64,000 bases of DNA, from NCBI GenBank assembly GCA_905250115.1, contig CAJNOI010000146.1, forward strand, positions 103,089 to 167,088. Direction: 5' to 3'. The notes beneath the pieces were generated by a model. It did no database searches, was not told the origin of the DNA, and worked only from the letters and a program-made list of their open reading frames with translations. Positions 1 through 11,880 of this stretch are shown here, in pieces (positions within the stretch are counted from its first letter, which is position 1; every line of letters begins with the position of its first letter). Origin of the DNA: Adineta steineri. Its lineage: Eukaryota > Rotifera > Eurotatoria > Adinetida > Adinetidae. Both the position numbers and the translations under genes were made by a program.

Positions 1-937
1 TCTGCCGTCCGACTATTAAAAAAGAAAAAAAAGAACAAAAGAAGAAAAGTATGAGAGAAAGGATACGTGGAGAATATATACGCGTCCTAGTCATTCTATC
101 GTGTTGTTCATTGTCTGATGACAATAAAATTGTTGTCGAAACGTCGCGATAAAAAAATAAAATCCACCATGAAAGAGTATTATTTTGAATCAATTCATAT
201 TTTTTTTCATTATGAAATTCTCCTTATGCTGGAAAGGTTTTTGTTTTTACGAGTATTTTTCGAGTGATTCTCTTTTAGTATTTCTTTGGGGAGCATGAAA
301 CGATTTTATCCGTTAGTTCTTACCTTTCGATGATCTTCAACTTACATTCTATCCTGAGTATTTTCTTCTCGTTTTCTTTTTCTCCACCTAACATTTCTTT
401 AAAAAAATCATAGACAATCGATTTCTTTACGACTGAACGCGCTCATCTACATTCTCAGCTCTTCATCAATATTTTTCCACACTCCATTTTTACCTTTGGC
501 AGAATCTCAGGTCTATCTACTTTGAGGCTCATAATGCGAATCATCTATCTGTTAGGCTGACATACCGCATGGATATTGTTTATGCTCTTCATGGTGTATT
601 TAATAACGTTCCGTAAGTACACAATGAGGATTAACCGTGGCCAATCACTGTCACAATTACTGCGCTTGTTCTCGTTTACGATCAACAATAACTCGAATCT
701 ATATCGACGTCTTTGTACCTGTTTTCTATCATATTAATTGAAAGTTTTTTTTTGTATAGTAGTAGTTAGAAAACGGTTCTTGTTAGACATGAACCTTCCT
801 TTCATTATAAATGCAATAGAAGATGACGAATCTGGAGGAAGATTTGAATTGATGCAATATCTTAATTATTTTGCTTTTTAGATACAAGCGGTTAATCTGA
901 ACACATCTTGGTGAAAACACAACAATAACTGATACTT
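1..937. other. Intergenic / upstream region of the ART-NACHT-HEAT gene
   Basis: No convincing coding region is visible. A pyrimidine-rich acceptor-like motif (TTTTGCTTTTTAG, ending at 881) lies 56 bp before the ATG at 938, and an in-frame TAA lies four codons before that ATG, so the start is fixed. The AG could end a 5'-UTR intron or be a trans-splice acceptor. Confidence 0.5.
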
Positions 938-3900
938 ATGTCGGAAAATCGTTTTGTAAACAATACTATCTTAGAGCTCCAAGAAGCCAATCGCAATCCA
1001 ATATGTGGTTATGAAGATTCACCCGTTCTGACATTAAAAGAAGCTGTAGAAAAACTAATTCCACTCGTCCCCGATGTCTTAGCTTATGTTATGACAGCTA
1101 ACAAGAAATATTATCGACATTCAGATTTATTAATGCGGGATGAATCGGCGGCAATATACCTGTATTCGATGCCATCATCTTTCTTTTCTTCTCTTAACAA
1201 CGCACTTCGAGCTGAAAATCGACATGCACTTAAACCATGGTTTGCCTACTTAAAATTGTTTATGACAGCTCTCAAGAAATTACCATCAATTAAGGCGGTT
1301 GTTTGGAGAGGTGTTTACGGTGATGTCAGTTCAGTATTTGCTAACAATAATATCGACATTTGGTGGAGTGTAAATTCAACTTCGATGGATCTTAGAAGTG
1401 TTCAACCATATCTAGACGAACACGGCACTCTGTTCGCTATTGAGGTTATGTATGGTAAAGATATCTCCCAATTCTCAGCAGTTCTAGATGAGAAAGAAGT
1501 TATTCTAATGCCTGGAACTTATGTACGAGCCAGAACTGAACCACTTAATTTCATTGATCGTCTCTTCATTGTTCACTTGGACGAAGTAACTCCTCAAAGG
1601 TTAGTCTATTTGAAAAGATAAATGAATTGTATCATATTCATTCACCAATGAGAATATATTTAATGTGATCATTCAACAAAAATTCTCTACTATATAAGTA
1701 CAACGATCTACAATGCGGTTCACACTGTCTCATCGTTTATTTTGTTCGATAAATAATTTAATATCGAAACTTAAATATTGATAAGATGTACCTATCATAG
1801 AAAAATAAATCTCATCATCATACATGAGATATTAGTTTCTCTTTTATAAATCCGCTAGTAAATTGCTTGAGCTAATCGAAAATATATTAAATGAATTTAT
1901 GTTCAATAACTGTTCATGATATATTCATTATTTTCTAAATATTCTATATGTTTTTAATAGTGAATCACAATCTGAATCAAACCATTTATTTCAATGGATA
2001 AAACAAGAATATAAACGAAATGGTTATATTGAACGTCTGATGAATCCAGCAAAATTTTATTCAATTGAAGAGAGTTACATTAATTTAGCCATCGTCGAAA
2101 CTAAACAACAACAACAAAAAGAAAAACAACTTCGTGATGCTCTCAATAATGATGCTATTATAGGAAGTTTTGAAGAGATTTATGGAACAAAAACTACAAT
2201 CGATATCAAAAATATTTTTGAAACATGTAAAAATCAAGAGAAAAAAGTGCTGGTGTTCGGACGTGCTGGAATCGGAAAATCTACATTTTGTCGATATATT
2301 GCTTATCAATGGGCGATGGGTTCATATTGGACACAGTATGAATTATTGGCTTTGATTCCATTACGTCGCTTAACAACTAATCGATATCCTCAATTACCAA
2401 TTGGTCAAAACTATTCTCTGATTGATCTTGTGAAAAAAGAGGTGTTATCATATGATCTATCCGAAAGTGAAGACAAACTTCTGAAAAAACACTTTGATGC
2501 AAAAAAAACTCTATGGATTTTGGATGGTTATGATGAAATTGTTCAAAATGTACCTTCACATTTGGAATGTTTATTCGAACAATTACTTAAAACTCCACAT
2601 CATATTTTGACATCTCGTCCGTATCAAAATATATTAGCTTATCATGTACAAATGGAAATTACAGGTTTCACAGATGAAAATATTGAGCGATATGTGCAGA
2701 AATTCTTTGATCAAATGAAAGATGAACTCGACAATTCTTTGAACAAAGGCCAAAACTTATTCGGATTTTTACAGACAAATCGATCTATCTGGGGTGTTGC
2801 ACATATTCCAGTGAATCTAGAGTTGATATGTAGTATTTGGAGTAATGAAGATTTTATAAAAACAAATGAATTAACAATAACATCATTGTATTCAGTTATG
2901 ACTGAGTGGTTATGTCGACGATATTTAGCAATGCCAAACAAAAAAATTCAAAATTTATCTAAAGACGACGTCGGTCAACGCTGTGAAAAAGAATTATCAT
3001 TCTTAGAAAATCTTGCCTATAATGGAATGAAGAGTAACACTATAATTCTACGACCAAATCTACTGAGAAAGGCATTAAATGAAGAAAAAGTCTCTTTACA
3101 TGACCATCCACATATTCTCAATATGGGAGTTCTAAAAAGTTTTAACAAACAAGGTATCAATACTCAAATTGAAACGGAAAAAGATTATTATTTTGTGCAC
3201 CTCAGCTTTCAGGAATATTTTGCAGCACGATATTTGATTAAGGCTCTCAAAGATCCTTCAACTCATCAAGAAGAAATCAAGTTTACTCAACGAGAAAAAT
3301 ATAATCAACGTTATGCATTAGTGTTTATATTTCTAACCGGTCTTTCTAATGAGGCTGATTCAAACACATGTTTAAACATGTTTTGGGGACTTATATTAAC
3401 ACCACCGATCGATCTCTTTGGGATAAGACATATGCAACTTGTTATTTCTTGCATGGAAGAAACATCAAGCCAATCAATTATTCCACAACACACTTTACTC
3501 CTAGAATGGCTAGCAAAATGCATTAAACATAGTTTGTTCATAGAAAATCAAACTATTCGTGAGCGTCTTGCAGAATCGTTGCGAAGAGCACCATCGGTAA
3601 TAACCAATCAAAGAATTATAAATGCATTTATCCATCTACTACAAAATGATAATCCATATATCAGAATCGCAGTACTCTCATTCATTTCTGAAATGAGTAG
3701 TTCAAATGTAGCGATTGCACTGATTAAATTAGTAGCTACCGCACTAGACGATAAAGACACAATGGTTAGAGACAGTGCATGTAGAGCTCTCGGGAATATG
3801 GGTGAAAAAGCAGCGACAAATGAAGTGATCACTAAACTGGTTAGTGCATTAGAAGATGAGTGCTCCGATGTCAGAGAGAGTGCAGGTTACGCTCTCGGGA

Positions 3901-5600
3901 ATATGGGTGAAAAAGCAGGGACGAATGAAGTGATTACTAAACTAATTAACACATTAGCAGATGGCAGCGTCAGAGACAGTGCATGCCAGGCTCTCGGGAA
4001 TATAGGTAAAATAGCAGCGACGAATGGAGTGATCACTAAACTCGTTAGTGCATTAGAAGATAAGAGTGAACGAGTTAGGTGGAATGCATGCCAAGCTCTC
4101 GGAAAAATTGGTGAAAAAGCAGCAACGAATGAAGTGATCACTAAACTGGTTAACGCATTAGAAGATGAGATTGCCTTTGTCAGAAGAAGTGCATGCCAAG
4201 CTCTCGTGAATATGGGCGAAAAAGCAGCGACGGATGAAATGATCACTAAACTGGTTACTGCATTAGAAGATGAGAATTCCAATGTCAGAGACGGTGCATG
4301 CGACGCTCTCGGGAATATAGGTGAAAAAGCAACAACGAACGAAGTGATCACTAAACTGATTAGTGCATTAAAAGATGAGAATGTCAATGTCAGGTCAAGC
4401 GCATCTGGAGCCCTCGGCGCTCTTGGTAAAAAAGAAGTGACGAACGAAGTAATCACTAAGCTAGTTAATGCATTAGAAGAAGAGAGTGAAAGTGTCAGAC
4501 AAGGTGCATGCCAAGCTCTTGGAAAAATGGGTGAAAAAGCAGCGACAAATGAAGTGATCTCTAAAATGATTATTGCATCAGAAGATAAGAGTGAATCGGT
4601 CAGGTCAAGTGCATACCAAGCTCTCGGAAAAATGGGCGAAAAAGCAGCTACGAATGAAGTGATTATCACTAAACTGATCAATGCATTAGAATATGAGAGT
4701 GTCTATCTCAGGCCAAGTACATCTAGAGCTCTCGGCACTTTAGGTAGAAAAGAATCGACGAATAAAGCAATCACTACTATGATTAATATATTAGAAAGTG
4801 AGAGTCGTCGTGTCAGACCAAACGCATCTGGAGCCCTTGATACTCTAGATAGAAGAGAAGTGACGAATGACGTGATCATTAAACTTTTTAATATGTCAGA
4901 AGGTGAGGGTGAGAGTGGCAGTGTCAGAGACAGTGCATGCAAAGCTCTCGGGAATATAGGTAAAATAGCAGCGACGAAAGAAGTAATCACTAAATTGGTT
5001 AGCGCATTAGAAGATAAGAGTGAACGAGTTAGATGGAATGCATGCCAAGCTCTCGGAAAAATTGGTGAAAAAGCAGGGACGAATGAAGCGATCACTAAAC
5101 TGGTTAACGCATTAGAAGATGAGATTGCCTTTGTCAGAAGAAGTGCATGCCAAGCTCTTGAGAATATGGGTGAAAAAGCAGCGACGAATGAAGTGATCAC
5201 TAAGCTTTTGAATAGACGTAATAGTGACGGTCGATTATCTACAGAAGCTGCAAATGCTATAGATGGTATTTTTTATTTGTCAACCGTAATGATTGGTTTT
5301 GGTCCAATGTTAATTTCTAAACTTTGCGTGTATGGAAGACCATTAAGGTGCTTGAAAAATATTCCACTCGATGAATTACTTACAAAATTTTTCGATACTC
5401 AAGATGCTGATTGGTTGTTGACGGCGATTGAGATAACATTCAAGAAAGGTGCTGCTGTGTCTATCAATGAAGATAAATTGATGGTGTATGATAATGGAGA
5501 ACCAACAGAACTACGTGCTCCAAACTTAAAATTACATAACGAACTCATTGAAGCTTTTACTAATAAGGCAAAAGCACTGCATTTATCTCTTGGAATATAG
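938..5600 (+). CDS. ADP-ribosyltransferase-NACHT-HEAT fusion protein (NLR-like), two exons
   Basis: Exon 1 (938-1599) encodes a mono-ADP-ribosyltransferase of the R-S-E class: Arg124 in VVWRGV, Ser-Thr-Ser at 147-149, and E185-K-E187 before VILMPGT. A donor AAAG/GTTAGT at 1599/1600 and acceptor TTTTTAATAG/T at 1960/1961 join it in phase 2 to exon 2 (1961-5600), giving about 1433 residues. Exon 2 is open upstream of its first ATG (2040) right back to the acceptor. It carries a Walker A motif (GRAGIGKST, about 321-329), Walker B (LWILDGYDEI, about 405-414), the NLR-type motif FVHLSFQEYFAARYL (about 632-646), and then at least fourteen 35-residue HEAT/PBS-lyase-like repeats (about 780-1307) before an unrecognised C-terminus. 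Retaining the 361 bp intron would give a 227-residue ART alone, ending at 1621. Known: NACHT proteins are ATP-driven oligomerising switches and ARTs transfer ADP-ribose from NAD. Inferred: a cytosolic sensor/effector, possibly immune. Target unknown. Confidence 0.8.
1600..1960 (+). other. Phase-2 intron linking ART and NACHT exons
   Basis: GT-AG intron of 361 bp with a consensus donor (GTTAGT) and a T-rich acceptor (TATGTTTTTAATAG). The split codon AG/T reads Ser and both flanking frames stay open. Reading through the donor meets a TAA within eight codons. Confidence 0.75.
3965..5204 (+). repeat. HEAT repeat array with an internal block duplication
   Basis: The coding array consists of 105 bp (35-residue) units with the core ALGNMGEKAATNEVITKLV. 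A block at about 3965-4250 recurs at about 4919-5204, offset 954 bp, with only scattered substitutions, far closer than neighbouring units are to one another. This indicates recent block duplication or gene conversion inside the array. Confidence 0.8.
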
Positions 5601-6268
5601 TCAAATCTATGCAATTAGTATTAATTATATTCCTGCTCTTGGAATATCATATATTTTTTCTTCTAAATTATTAATTAATAATATACATTTTCTTTTCATA
5701 CTGAGTTATGTTAACACATTAATCGAATACGTTTTTCTTCGCTTATTGAATTTTATTTCTTAGTCTATTTGTTTTTTACAATTAGTCAATAAAGTGTAGA
5801 AAAAATGCAAGTTTTTTTGTTTTCAGTGTTACAAAATAGTCACTGGTTGTAAACCACTTTGCAGAAATCATTTGATGAACAAATATGTGAGGCTGTTGGT
5901 GCGGTTGTACCTGATAGCTAGAACCATGTCTCATCCACTCACAAGCACACCCACTCACTCACACCCTCAACAAACTAGTTTATCAGAGAAAGAAGACTTG
6001 TGTAATCACAGCATTGTTATTGAGAGAATGAGTTAAAGCTTTCATCACACATTTCATGGCTCTTTATAATCATTATACGTGTTTACCGAGAAAAAGAAAA
6101 AGAAAAAGCATTTTTCGACTCGCAACCGCATGGATGAATGCGACATTACAGTTTATCGCTTGTTCTGTTCTTTTTCTTATATACACATATAAATGATTCA
6201 TGAATTGCATCATAGCAGGCTAGTAGCTGCGCAATACATCTTTTTGCCATATAATAATACACTTACAC
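5601..6268. other. Intergenic region
   Basis: No gene seen. It holds a C-rich relic (5929-5970) of the dispersed G-rich hairpin family and a short A-rich run near 6090. Confidence 0.5.
5929..5970 (-). repeat. C-rich half of the TGTGGG-like repeat family
   Basis: The text CACACCCACTCACTCACACCCTC is a degenerate complement of GAGGGTGTGGGTGTGG units seen elsewhere in the window. No second arm is visible here. Confidence 0.5.
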
Positions 6269-7711
6269 ATGGATACATCGTTCTTACTTACCGATACACA
6301 AGTGCAAGACTTTTTAATCAATGGTTATTTAGTTCTTCAGCCTATCTCTCTTGATGAAAATTATCATTCATCAATATTCACTGAAGCATTGTCGATTTTT
6401 ACGAAGGAGGGTAATCCAGGAAACAATATTCTTCCACGGATTCCTCAACTTCAATCTGTATTCGATGATCCCATAGTCATTGGTGCATTAGAAAGTTTAT
6501 TAGGTTCAAATTATACGATGCAACCAAATCGATATGCTCATTTATCAAAGCCCGCCTGTAAAGGTGAACAATGGCATAAAGATAGTTATTATGGTTATAA
6601 AAAGCTACTTCATCATCATCAATTACGTTATATTATGGCTATGTATTATCCTCAAAATACAACTATAGAAATGGGTTTAACTGCTATTAAACCTCGATCA
6701 CAATACGATGTCATGGATCTAAAAATAAATAGAAATAATGATATGGAGAATGATGTTTGTATGACTTATACAGCTGGCACAGTTGTGTTAATCCATTATG
6801 ATATTGTACATAGAAGAACAGTCAATCGAACAAAAGATACATATTGTTTTATGTTTAAATTTCAGTTTAATAGACTTGAAGAGCCAACTAAACCAACATG
6901 GAATCATAATTCAATGAACACTGTTTACGATGCTGGTTTATTACAGCCGATTGTCAAACATATTTGGAATTGGATGATGGGTGGTGTTGACATACGACAG
7001 CAACTCTTTATTGATCAAAATATTCTCGAATGGGAAAGACAATTAAATGATACCGATGGAAAACTTCGTCTTAATGCAGCATATAATCTAGCTTTAAGTA
7101 ATCAATATAAGATTTTAATCAACCATTTGTATAAAATCAAAGAAACCTCTCACTTGGAAGTGGTTTATGCGTTAACAGCCTGTCGATACAACAAAGACGC
7201 GATTAGTGAATTGCAAACAATACTAAAAACAGAAGAAAAAAATGAGTATTTAGCATCTTGTATAGCATTCATTTTCTCTGAAATGGGATCTATGGCACTT
7301 GAAACATTACCATTATTGATACATGTGATGGAAACGAGTGATTCATGGTTAGTTAAACAATACTGCTGTGAAGCATTGGGAACTATTCAGTCAAATGATC
7401 AACATGATATTGATATGACAATACGATCTTTGACACATATCCTTGCCAATCGGAATCAACAGCTGGATTCAAAAGAAGCATCTCATACTAGATTTACTGC
7501 AGCATTGTCCCTAGCTAAAATGGGTGATAAAGCAGTCGGAGCAATACCTGTATTAAAAGATGCACTTTATTTCGATCCGAATCGTTATGTTAATGGTAAT
7601 GCATTATTAGCTTTAGAACGAATTGGAACAAGTGAAGCATTAAAAATCGTCTGGAACTATCTTGAAACATCACGATGGTGCGCTAAAACAAGCCCCGCTA
7701 GCTTATTCTAA
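6269..7711 (+). CDS. Phytanoyl-CoA dioxygenase-like domain fused to HEAT repeats
   Basis: 480 residues in one exon. The N-terminal 205 residues resemble the PhyH branch of Fe(II)/2-oxoglutarate oxygenases. His103 and Asp105 in QWHKDS supply the HxD metal ligands, His181 in IVHRRTVNR the distal ligand, and Arg187 fits the 2-oxoglutarate-binding arginine, so the site looks intact. From about 255 to the end, helical repeats of HEAT type follow (for example SHTRFTAALSLAKMGDKAVG near 416-435). Known: PhyH enzymes hydroxylate acyl-CoAs or small metabolites. The HEAT tail suggests a protein substrate or scaffold, but the substrate cannot be read from sequence. It lies 0.67 kb downstream of another HEAT-repeat gene on the same strand, possibly a shared source of the repeats. 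Confidence 0.75.
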   Translation: MDTSFLLTDTQVQDFLINGYLVLQPISLDENYHSSIFTEALSIFTKEGNPGNNILPRIPQLQSVFDDPIVIGALESLLGSNYTMQPNRYAHLSKPACKGEQWHKDSYYGYKKLLHHHQLRYIMAMYYPQNTTIEMGLTAIKPRSQYDVMDLKINRNNDMENDVCMTYTAGTVVLIHYDIVHRRTVNRTKDTYCFMFKFQFNRLEEPTKPTWNHNSMNTVYDAGLLQPIVKHIWNWMMGGVDIRQQLFIDQNILEWERQLNDTDGKLRLNAAYNLALSNQYKILINHLYKIKETSHLEVVYALTACRYNKDAISELQTILKTEEKNEYLASCIAFIFSEMGSMALETLPLLIHVMETSDSWLVKQYCCEALGTIQSNDQHDIDMTIRSLTHILANRNQQLDSKEASHTRFTAALSLAKMGDKAVGAIPVLKDALYFDPNRYVNGNALLALERIGTSEALKIVWNYLETSRWCAKTSPASLF

Positions 7712-7797
7712 AAATATAGATTTCAATTTTTAGCCAACTCATCGAAAGGCATTGTTGTTTCTCTGATTTTTGACAAGCATATACACATACAAACTTA

Positions 7798-8694
7798 TTA
7801 TATTTCACATGATCTTTCCTTTAATTGGAAAGAATAAAAATATGTTTCTAATTGTTTTAAAAACGATTCATTGGGTCTGATTACATTACGTTTTGATTTA
7901 ACATAATTAAAGGCATCAGCTACACTACATAAGTTAACATCAGAAGTTAATAGATAAGCTATTATTATACTAGCTGATCGACTAACACCTTGATCACAAT
8001 GAACTAATATAATTCCTTTATCATCATTAATACTCTTCAATATCCATTTAACAGCAAGAGGAAATATATCCAATAAATTCGATGATAAACTATCAGATAT
8101 TTGCCAATGTATAGTTTTAATATTGTCCATTTCGATTTTTCGTGGTTGATAATCACTAAAACTCATAATATGCGTAATTTTTAATAAAGATATTATTGTT
8201 TCATTTCGACACATTGACGAACCAAGATATAAATTCGATGTTATATAAGTTGGCCATACTAATAGAATAGATTCATTATAATAAATACTATCACTACATA
8301 AATATGGATAATTTAATTGAAAATTTTCATATCCATCAATTAATATATGGATTTTTTTCAATGATTTTGAAGATGATTTTAAATAACATAATAAAGTATC
8401 TAATACATTCGATTCTATTAGATCAATATTTTTACTTCTGTATATAAGAACATCGGATGGATGTTCACTTTTACCATAATCATTATTAATCTCTTCATCT
8501 ATATTTAATATAGAACCAATTGAAATTATTGGCAATGGATGCATATTATGAGCGCGACAGATATGACCTTTAATATAACCTTCTGCACATCTAATATCAT
8601 ATATTCGATGATCCCAATATAATTTATTGTAAAAATCTTCTTTTGATATATCATTTATACATATATCTCGTGGCAATATTGATGTTTCTAACAT
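7798..8694 (-). CDS. Dual-specificity protein phosphatase with N-terminal rhodanese-like domain (MKP-like)
   Basis: 298 residues, single exon. The C-terminal domain has the Cys-phosphatase signature VHCDQGVSRSASIIIAYLL with catalytic Cys233 and Arg239. Asp201 in QISDSLSSN fits the general acid. The loop NVIRPNESFLKQL, typical of dual-specificity phosphatases, follows. Residues 15-130 resemble the non-catalytic rhodanese/CDC25-like module of MAP-kinase phosphatases (YDIRCAEGYIKGHICRAHN), which in that family docks kinases. Expected to dephosphorylate Ser/Thr and Tyr of a MAP kinase in cytosol or nucleus; the specific partner is inference. The ATG at 8694 is the first in frame. The gene lies downstream of the carbonic anhydrase on the same strand, with 227 bp between them. 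Confidence 0.85.
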   Translation of the reverse strand: MLETSILPRDICINDISKEDFYNKLYWDHRIYDIRCAEGYIKGHICRAHNMHPLPIISIGSILNIDEEINNDYGKSEHPSDVLIYRSKNIDLIESNVLDTLLCYLKSSSKSLKKIHILIDGYENFQLNYPYLCSDSIYYNESILLVWPTYITSNLYLGSSMCRNETIISLLKITHIMSFSDYQPRKIEMDNIKTIHWQISDSLSSNLLDIFPLAVKWILKSINDDKGIILVHCDQGVSRSASIIIAYLLTSDVNLCSVADAFNYVKSKRNVIRPNESFLKQLETYFYSFQLKERSCEI

Positions 8695-8921
8695 TTTATT
8701 CGAACAAAAACTGATTAATACTCAAGAAAAATTACGTAAATAGAATGACTCAATTATAAGTATAACATGGAAAATATAATAATGACAAAAATGGAGGACA
8801 TTGCGTGTCAATGACATCTATTCAATTATACCAAATTATTTTTTTTTATATTTATTAATTTATTAGTTACACAAAAGAAATAATCAGAGTCAATTTAAGT
8901 TTGTTATAAATAGAAATTCAA

Positions 8922-9925
8922 TCAAAAAATTGTTGATAATATTAAAAAAGCAGCAAAGAAATAAATCGAATTAATCTTATTATTAAAAATCATTGATTTT
9001 CCCATCGATTTTGCTGAAATACAACAGTTTTCATCAGGAATTTTTGATTGAATTTCATCACGAAAAGTTCTATAAACTTGTCTATAATATAATGGTTGTG
9101 GACCACGAAAACTTTCAAAAAATAATTCATGACGAAATGAATTAAATTCATAGTCTAATAATACAATAGGTTCTTTAAAAATAGTCCAAATAACATTTTC
9201 CGTACAAGGTGGTGTTGTTAATGATCCTGCATATCTCCAATATTCATTTCGGTTATTTCCCATTAAAGAATTTAATGATAAATCAATGCTTGCTGAATCA
9301 TTTTCATGTGTTAATTTTTGTGCAACATCAAAAAATTTCTTCCATTCACTTTCACTTTTAGTATCATAAAAATCATTTTTATTATTTGATCGGAAGCTTT
9401 TAGTCAGCCGAGTTTCCATAAGAAAACTTAAAACAGCTCTTTCATTAGTTAGTGCATTCCGATAAACAAAATGACTTTCACCAGCAGATTTAAGTCCATT
9501 CCTAAATGTTGAAATGAATAGAATTTTTTGACAAAAATAAGATTTTAAACTTACATTTGATGTTCACTTCCTACATTATGATTTGGTCCCCAATGTAAAT
9601 GAAAACTATCAAAATAAAATGTTCCAGTTAAATTTCCTCCTTGAAGAGCTAAATTTTTATTATTTGTTTCTGACGATATAGTATGTCCATTATATTTTGC
9701 GATAAAATTATTTTCTGTAACATGATCAGGTGTTAAAATAAATTGATCTAAAGGTTGATAGATTGTGCATGCTGTTTTTATATTTATTGGCGATTGACGT
9801 TCTCCACCGCATGTTGGGTAGTGTTCACTCCAAACATCAGGTCCATGCTCTAAATAATCCCAATCACTAGCCAAACATTTATTAATTAATATTAGAATAA
9901 ATATAGTTTTGAAATGAACGGACAT
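8922..9925 (-). CDS. Alpha-carbonic anhydrase, secreted/membrane-anchored, two exons
   Basis: Exons 9925-9555 and 9501-8922 are separated by a 53 bp intron (donor AT/GTAAGT, acceptor CATTTAG/G, codon ATG split in phase 2). They give 316 residues. An N-terminal signal peptide precedes the anhydrase domain. Zinc ligands His109 and His111 (FHLHWG) lie in exon 1 and His134 (GESHFVYRN) in exon 2; the 23-residue spacing from the second to the third ligand matches human CA II, which supports the splice. The proton-shuttle position is kept (NGH, His81), as is LTTPP near 219. The last 16 residues are hydrophobic after polar residues, suggesting a GPI or membrane anchor as in CA IV/XV. It catalyses reversible CO2 hydration, probably at the cell surface. 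Confidence 0.88.
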
Positions 9926-11880
9926 TTTTTTCTATGAAATAATAAATCTAAATCATTAATAGGAAATAAATATTAGAAAAATAACACCTTTTCTCTTATT
10001 ATAAATCTTTTGAAATTAAAAAAAAGCAGATTCAATGTCAATAGTATCAGCTAAATCGAGATCTTACGTAACATCAATATTTACAACAATATCTTGAAAT
10101 TATAGGAATTACCTAGGGTAATACAAAAGTTTTTTCGTCTGGCTCTTCTAAAAGTCCTAATTCGAGTTCAAGTATTCTGTTATAATACTTAGATATATTT
10201 AGAAACATATGCAAAAACTTCAGACTTCCAAGTACATTACGGGGAATTTATGATAAATAATAGAAGTTTGCACTTCAGTTTTCATTTTCAAAATAAAACT
10301 GTTGTTTGAAAATTGTAGATCTAATTATAGTGCATATTGCGATGTATTTTGTTTCTCATTAAATAAAAGATCTCAGGTGATGAATAAGAAAAGAACGCTT
10401 TCGTCACGTACGATAAACATTACTTTTTTGCGACGTTGAAATTTGATCATTTAGAATTTTGTTGATTTTCAAAATAAATAAATACAATTTCTGCTTAATA
10501 GAAGATATCAAGTAGAGCAAAGATGAAATAAGAAACCAACGAACTCTTAGAAATGTTTTTTTTTCGAGGCTCTGAAATTTGATTACTCAGAAAATGCATC
10601 TATGAAACTGATTGTCCGCTGTAAATGTTTGTGAGTTTTTAAAAGAACTCTAGCGAAAAAACTTCTGTAGTACTACATATGAAAACGCAATGATTTTCTT
10701 TCAAGTAGAATGTTCTATGGTTTGTGCCGGTATCACTTAAGAAAAAAATTTTTGTTAAATAAAACTTAATTTCTAGTTTGAAATTACTGTGAGATATTTT
10801 TAAAGATGAATGTAATGTGAACTTACGGCAGCAATTGCTGTTTGCCTACAGTTTAACAAAGACGAAAAAGAAGTTTATTCTCATTTACTTTTTTTTTTCA
10901 TTTTTTGTCCTAACAGTGATAAGCAGCACACCTTCATTTTTCGCTTCAAGTCTCTTCATATCTATGATAAACATATCACCTCACACTTCAAAAATGTCTA
11001 GTAATAACATTTCTTTTTTATTTGGAAAGAGTTTTATTATTAATTGTCTATTTCATTTCTTGCCAAAAACCAATTTTAGTATAGATATAACTTGAAATGA
11101 AAAAAAGTTTGAGAATATTATCAATAATTAAATTTATAAATAATTTAACAAAATAAAATAAAATTTCGATACGGACATTTATCAAGAAAGTAACTCTTCA
11201 TCTTCTACTTATTGTAAAACTTCGTTTGAAAATCGTTTTCTGTTGAAACAGAATGAAAGTATCATATCTTGATCCTTCACAAGAATAGAATAAAACTTAA
11301 TGAGAGCTGGTTTGAACATTGACTTGACTTGCCCATCTCTAGCAGATACCTTTTGTTTGTCGATCATCCGTACGATTTTGATTTTTTTTCACATTTTGAA
11401 ATAATTGAAACCAAAAGAAAAGCATTGATAAGAACATCATTCTATAGAATTGGCCATTCTATAATGTTTCATTTGCGTTTATAAGTGGAGTTCGTATCGA
11501 ATACTTATTTTATTACGAACATTACTGTCTGTCATAAACAGTAAAAAAGATTACATCTTTTTGTTCTTATTATACAATGAATACCTACACTTTATAATTG
11601 TATGCTCTACAATGCTCGATGTAGGTATATTCGAAAAAAATGAATGCTAAACGTCGTTGATTAAGTTACAGATATGATTGTTTAGATCATTCTGCTAGTT
11701 GTGTTGAAAATACATTCATGTTGTACGAAATACAATTATTTTTTAAACATCTTTGATAAAAATACTGCTAATTTATCAAACGCTCTAAAGTAATTCTTAA
11801 TGAAAATCAAACTGAAACTCTCTTTCACGTACAATCAAATATTTTCTGTAAACTACCCAGCAATGAGTAACAATAATCTG
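9926..11880. other. Gene-poor region
   Basis: AT-rich sequence with stops in all frames; a 92-codon open frame at 10817-11095 is low-complexity and unlike any protein family I recognise. No clear element boundaries were seen. Confidence 0.4.

Noticed and set aside
3887..5200. Long minus-strand open frames opposite the HEAT array (264 and 165 codons)
   Set aside because: They mirror the repeat units of the real gene and contain only its reverse-complement periodicity; no independent start or domain.
10817..11095. 92-codon frame
   Set aside because: Phe/Ser-rich low-complexity sequence in AT-rich DNA with no upstream or downstream support.
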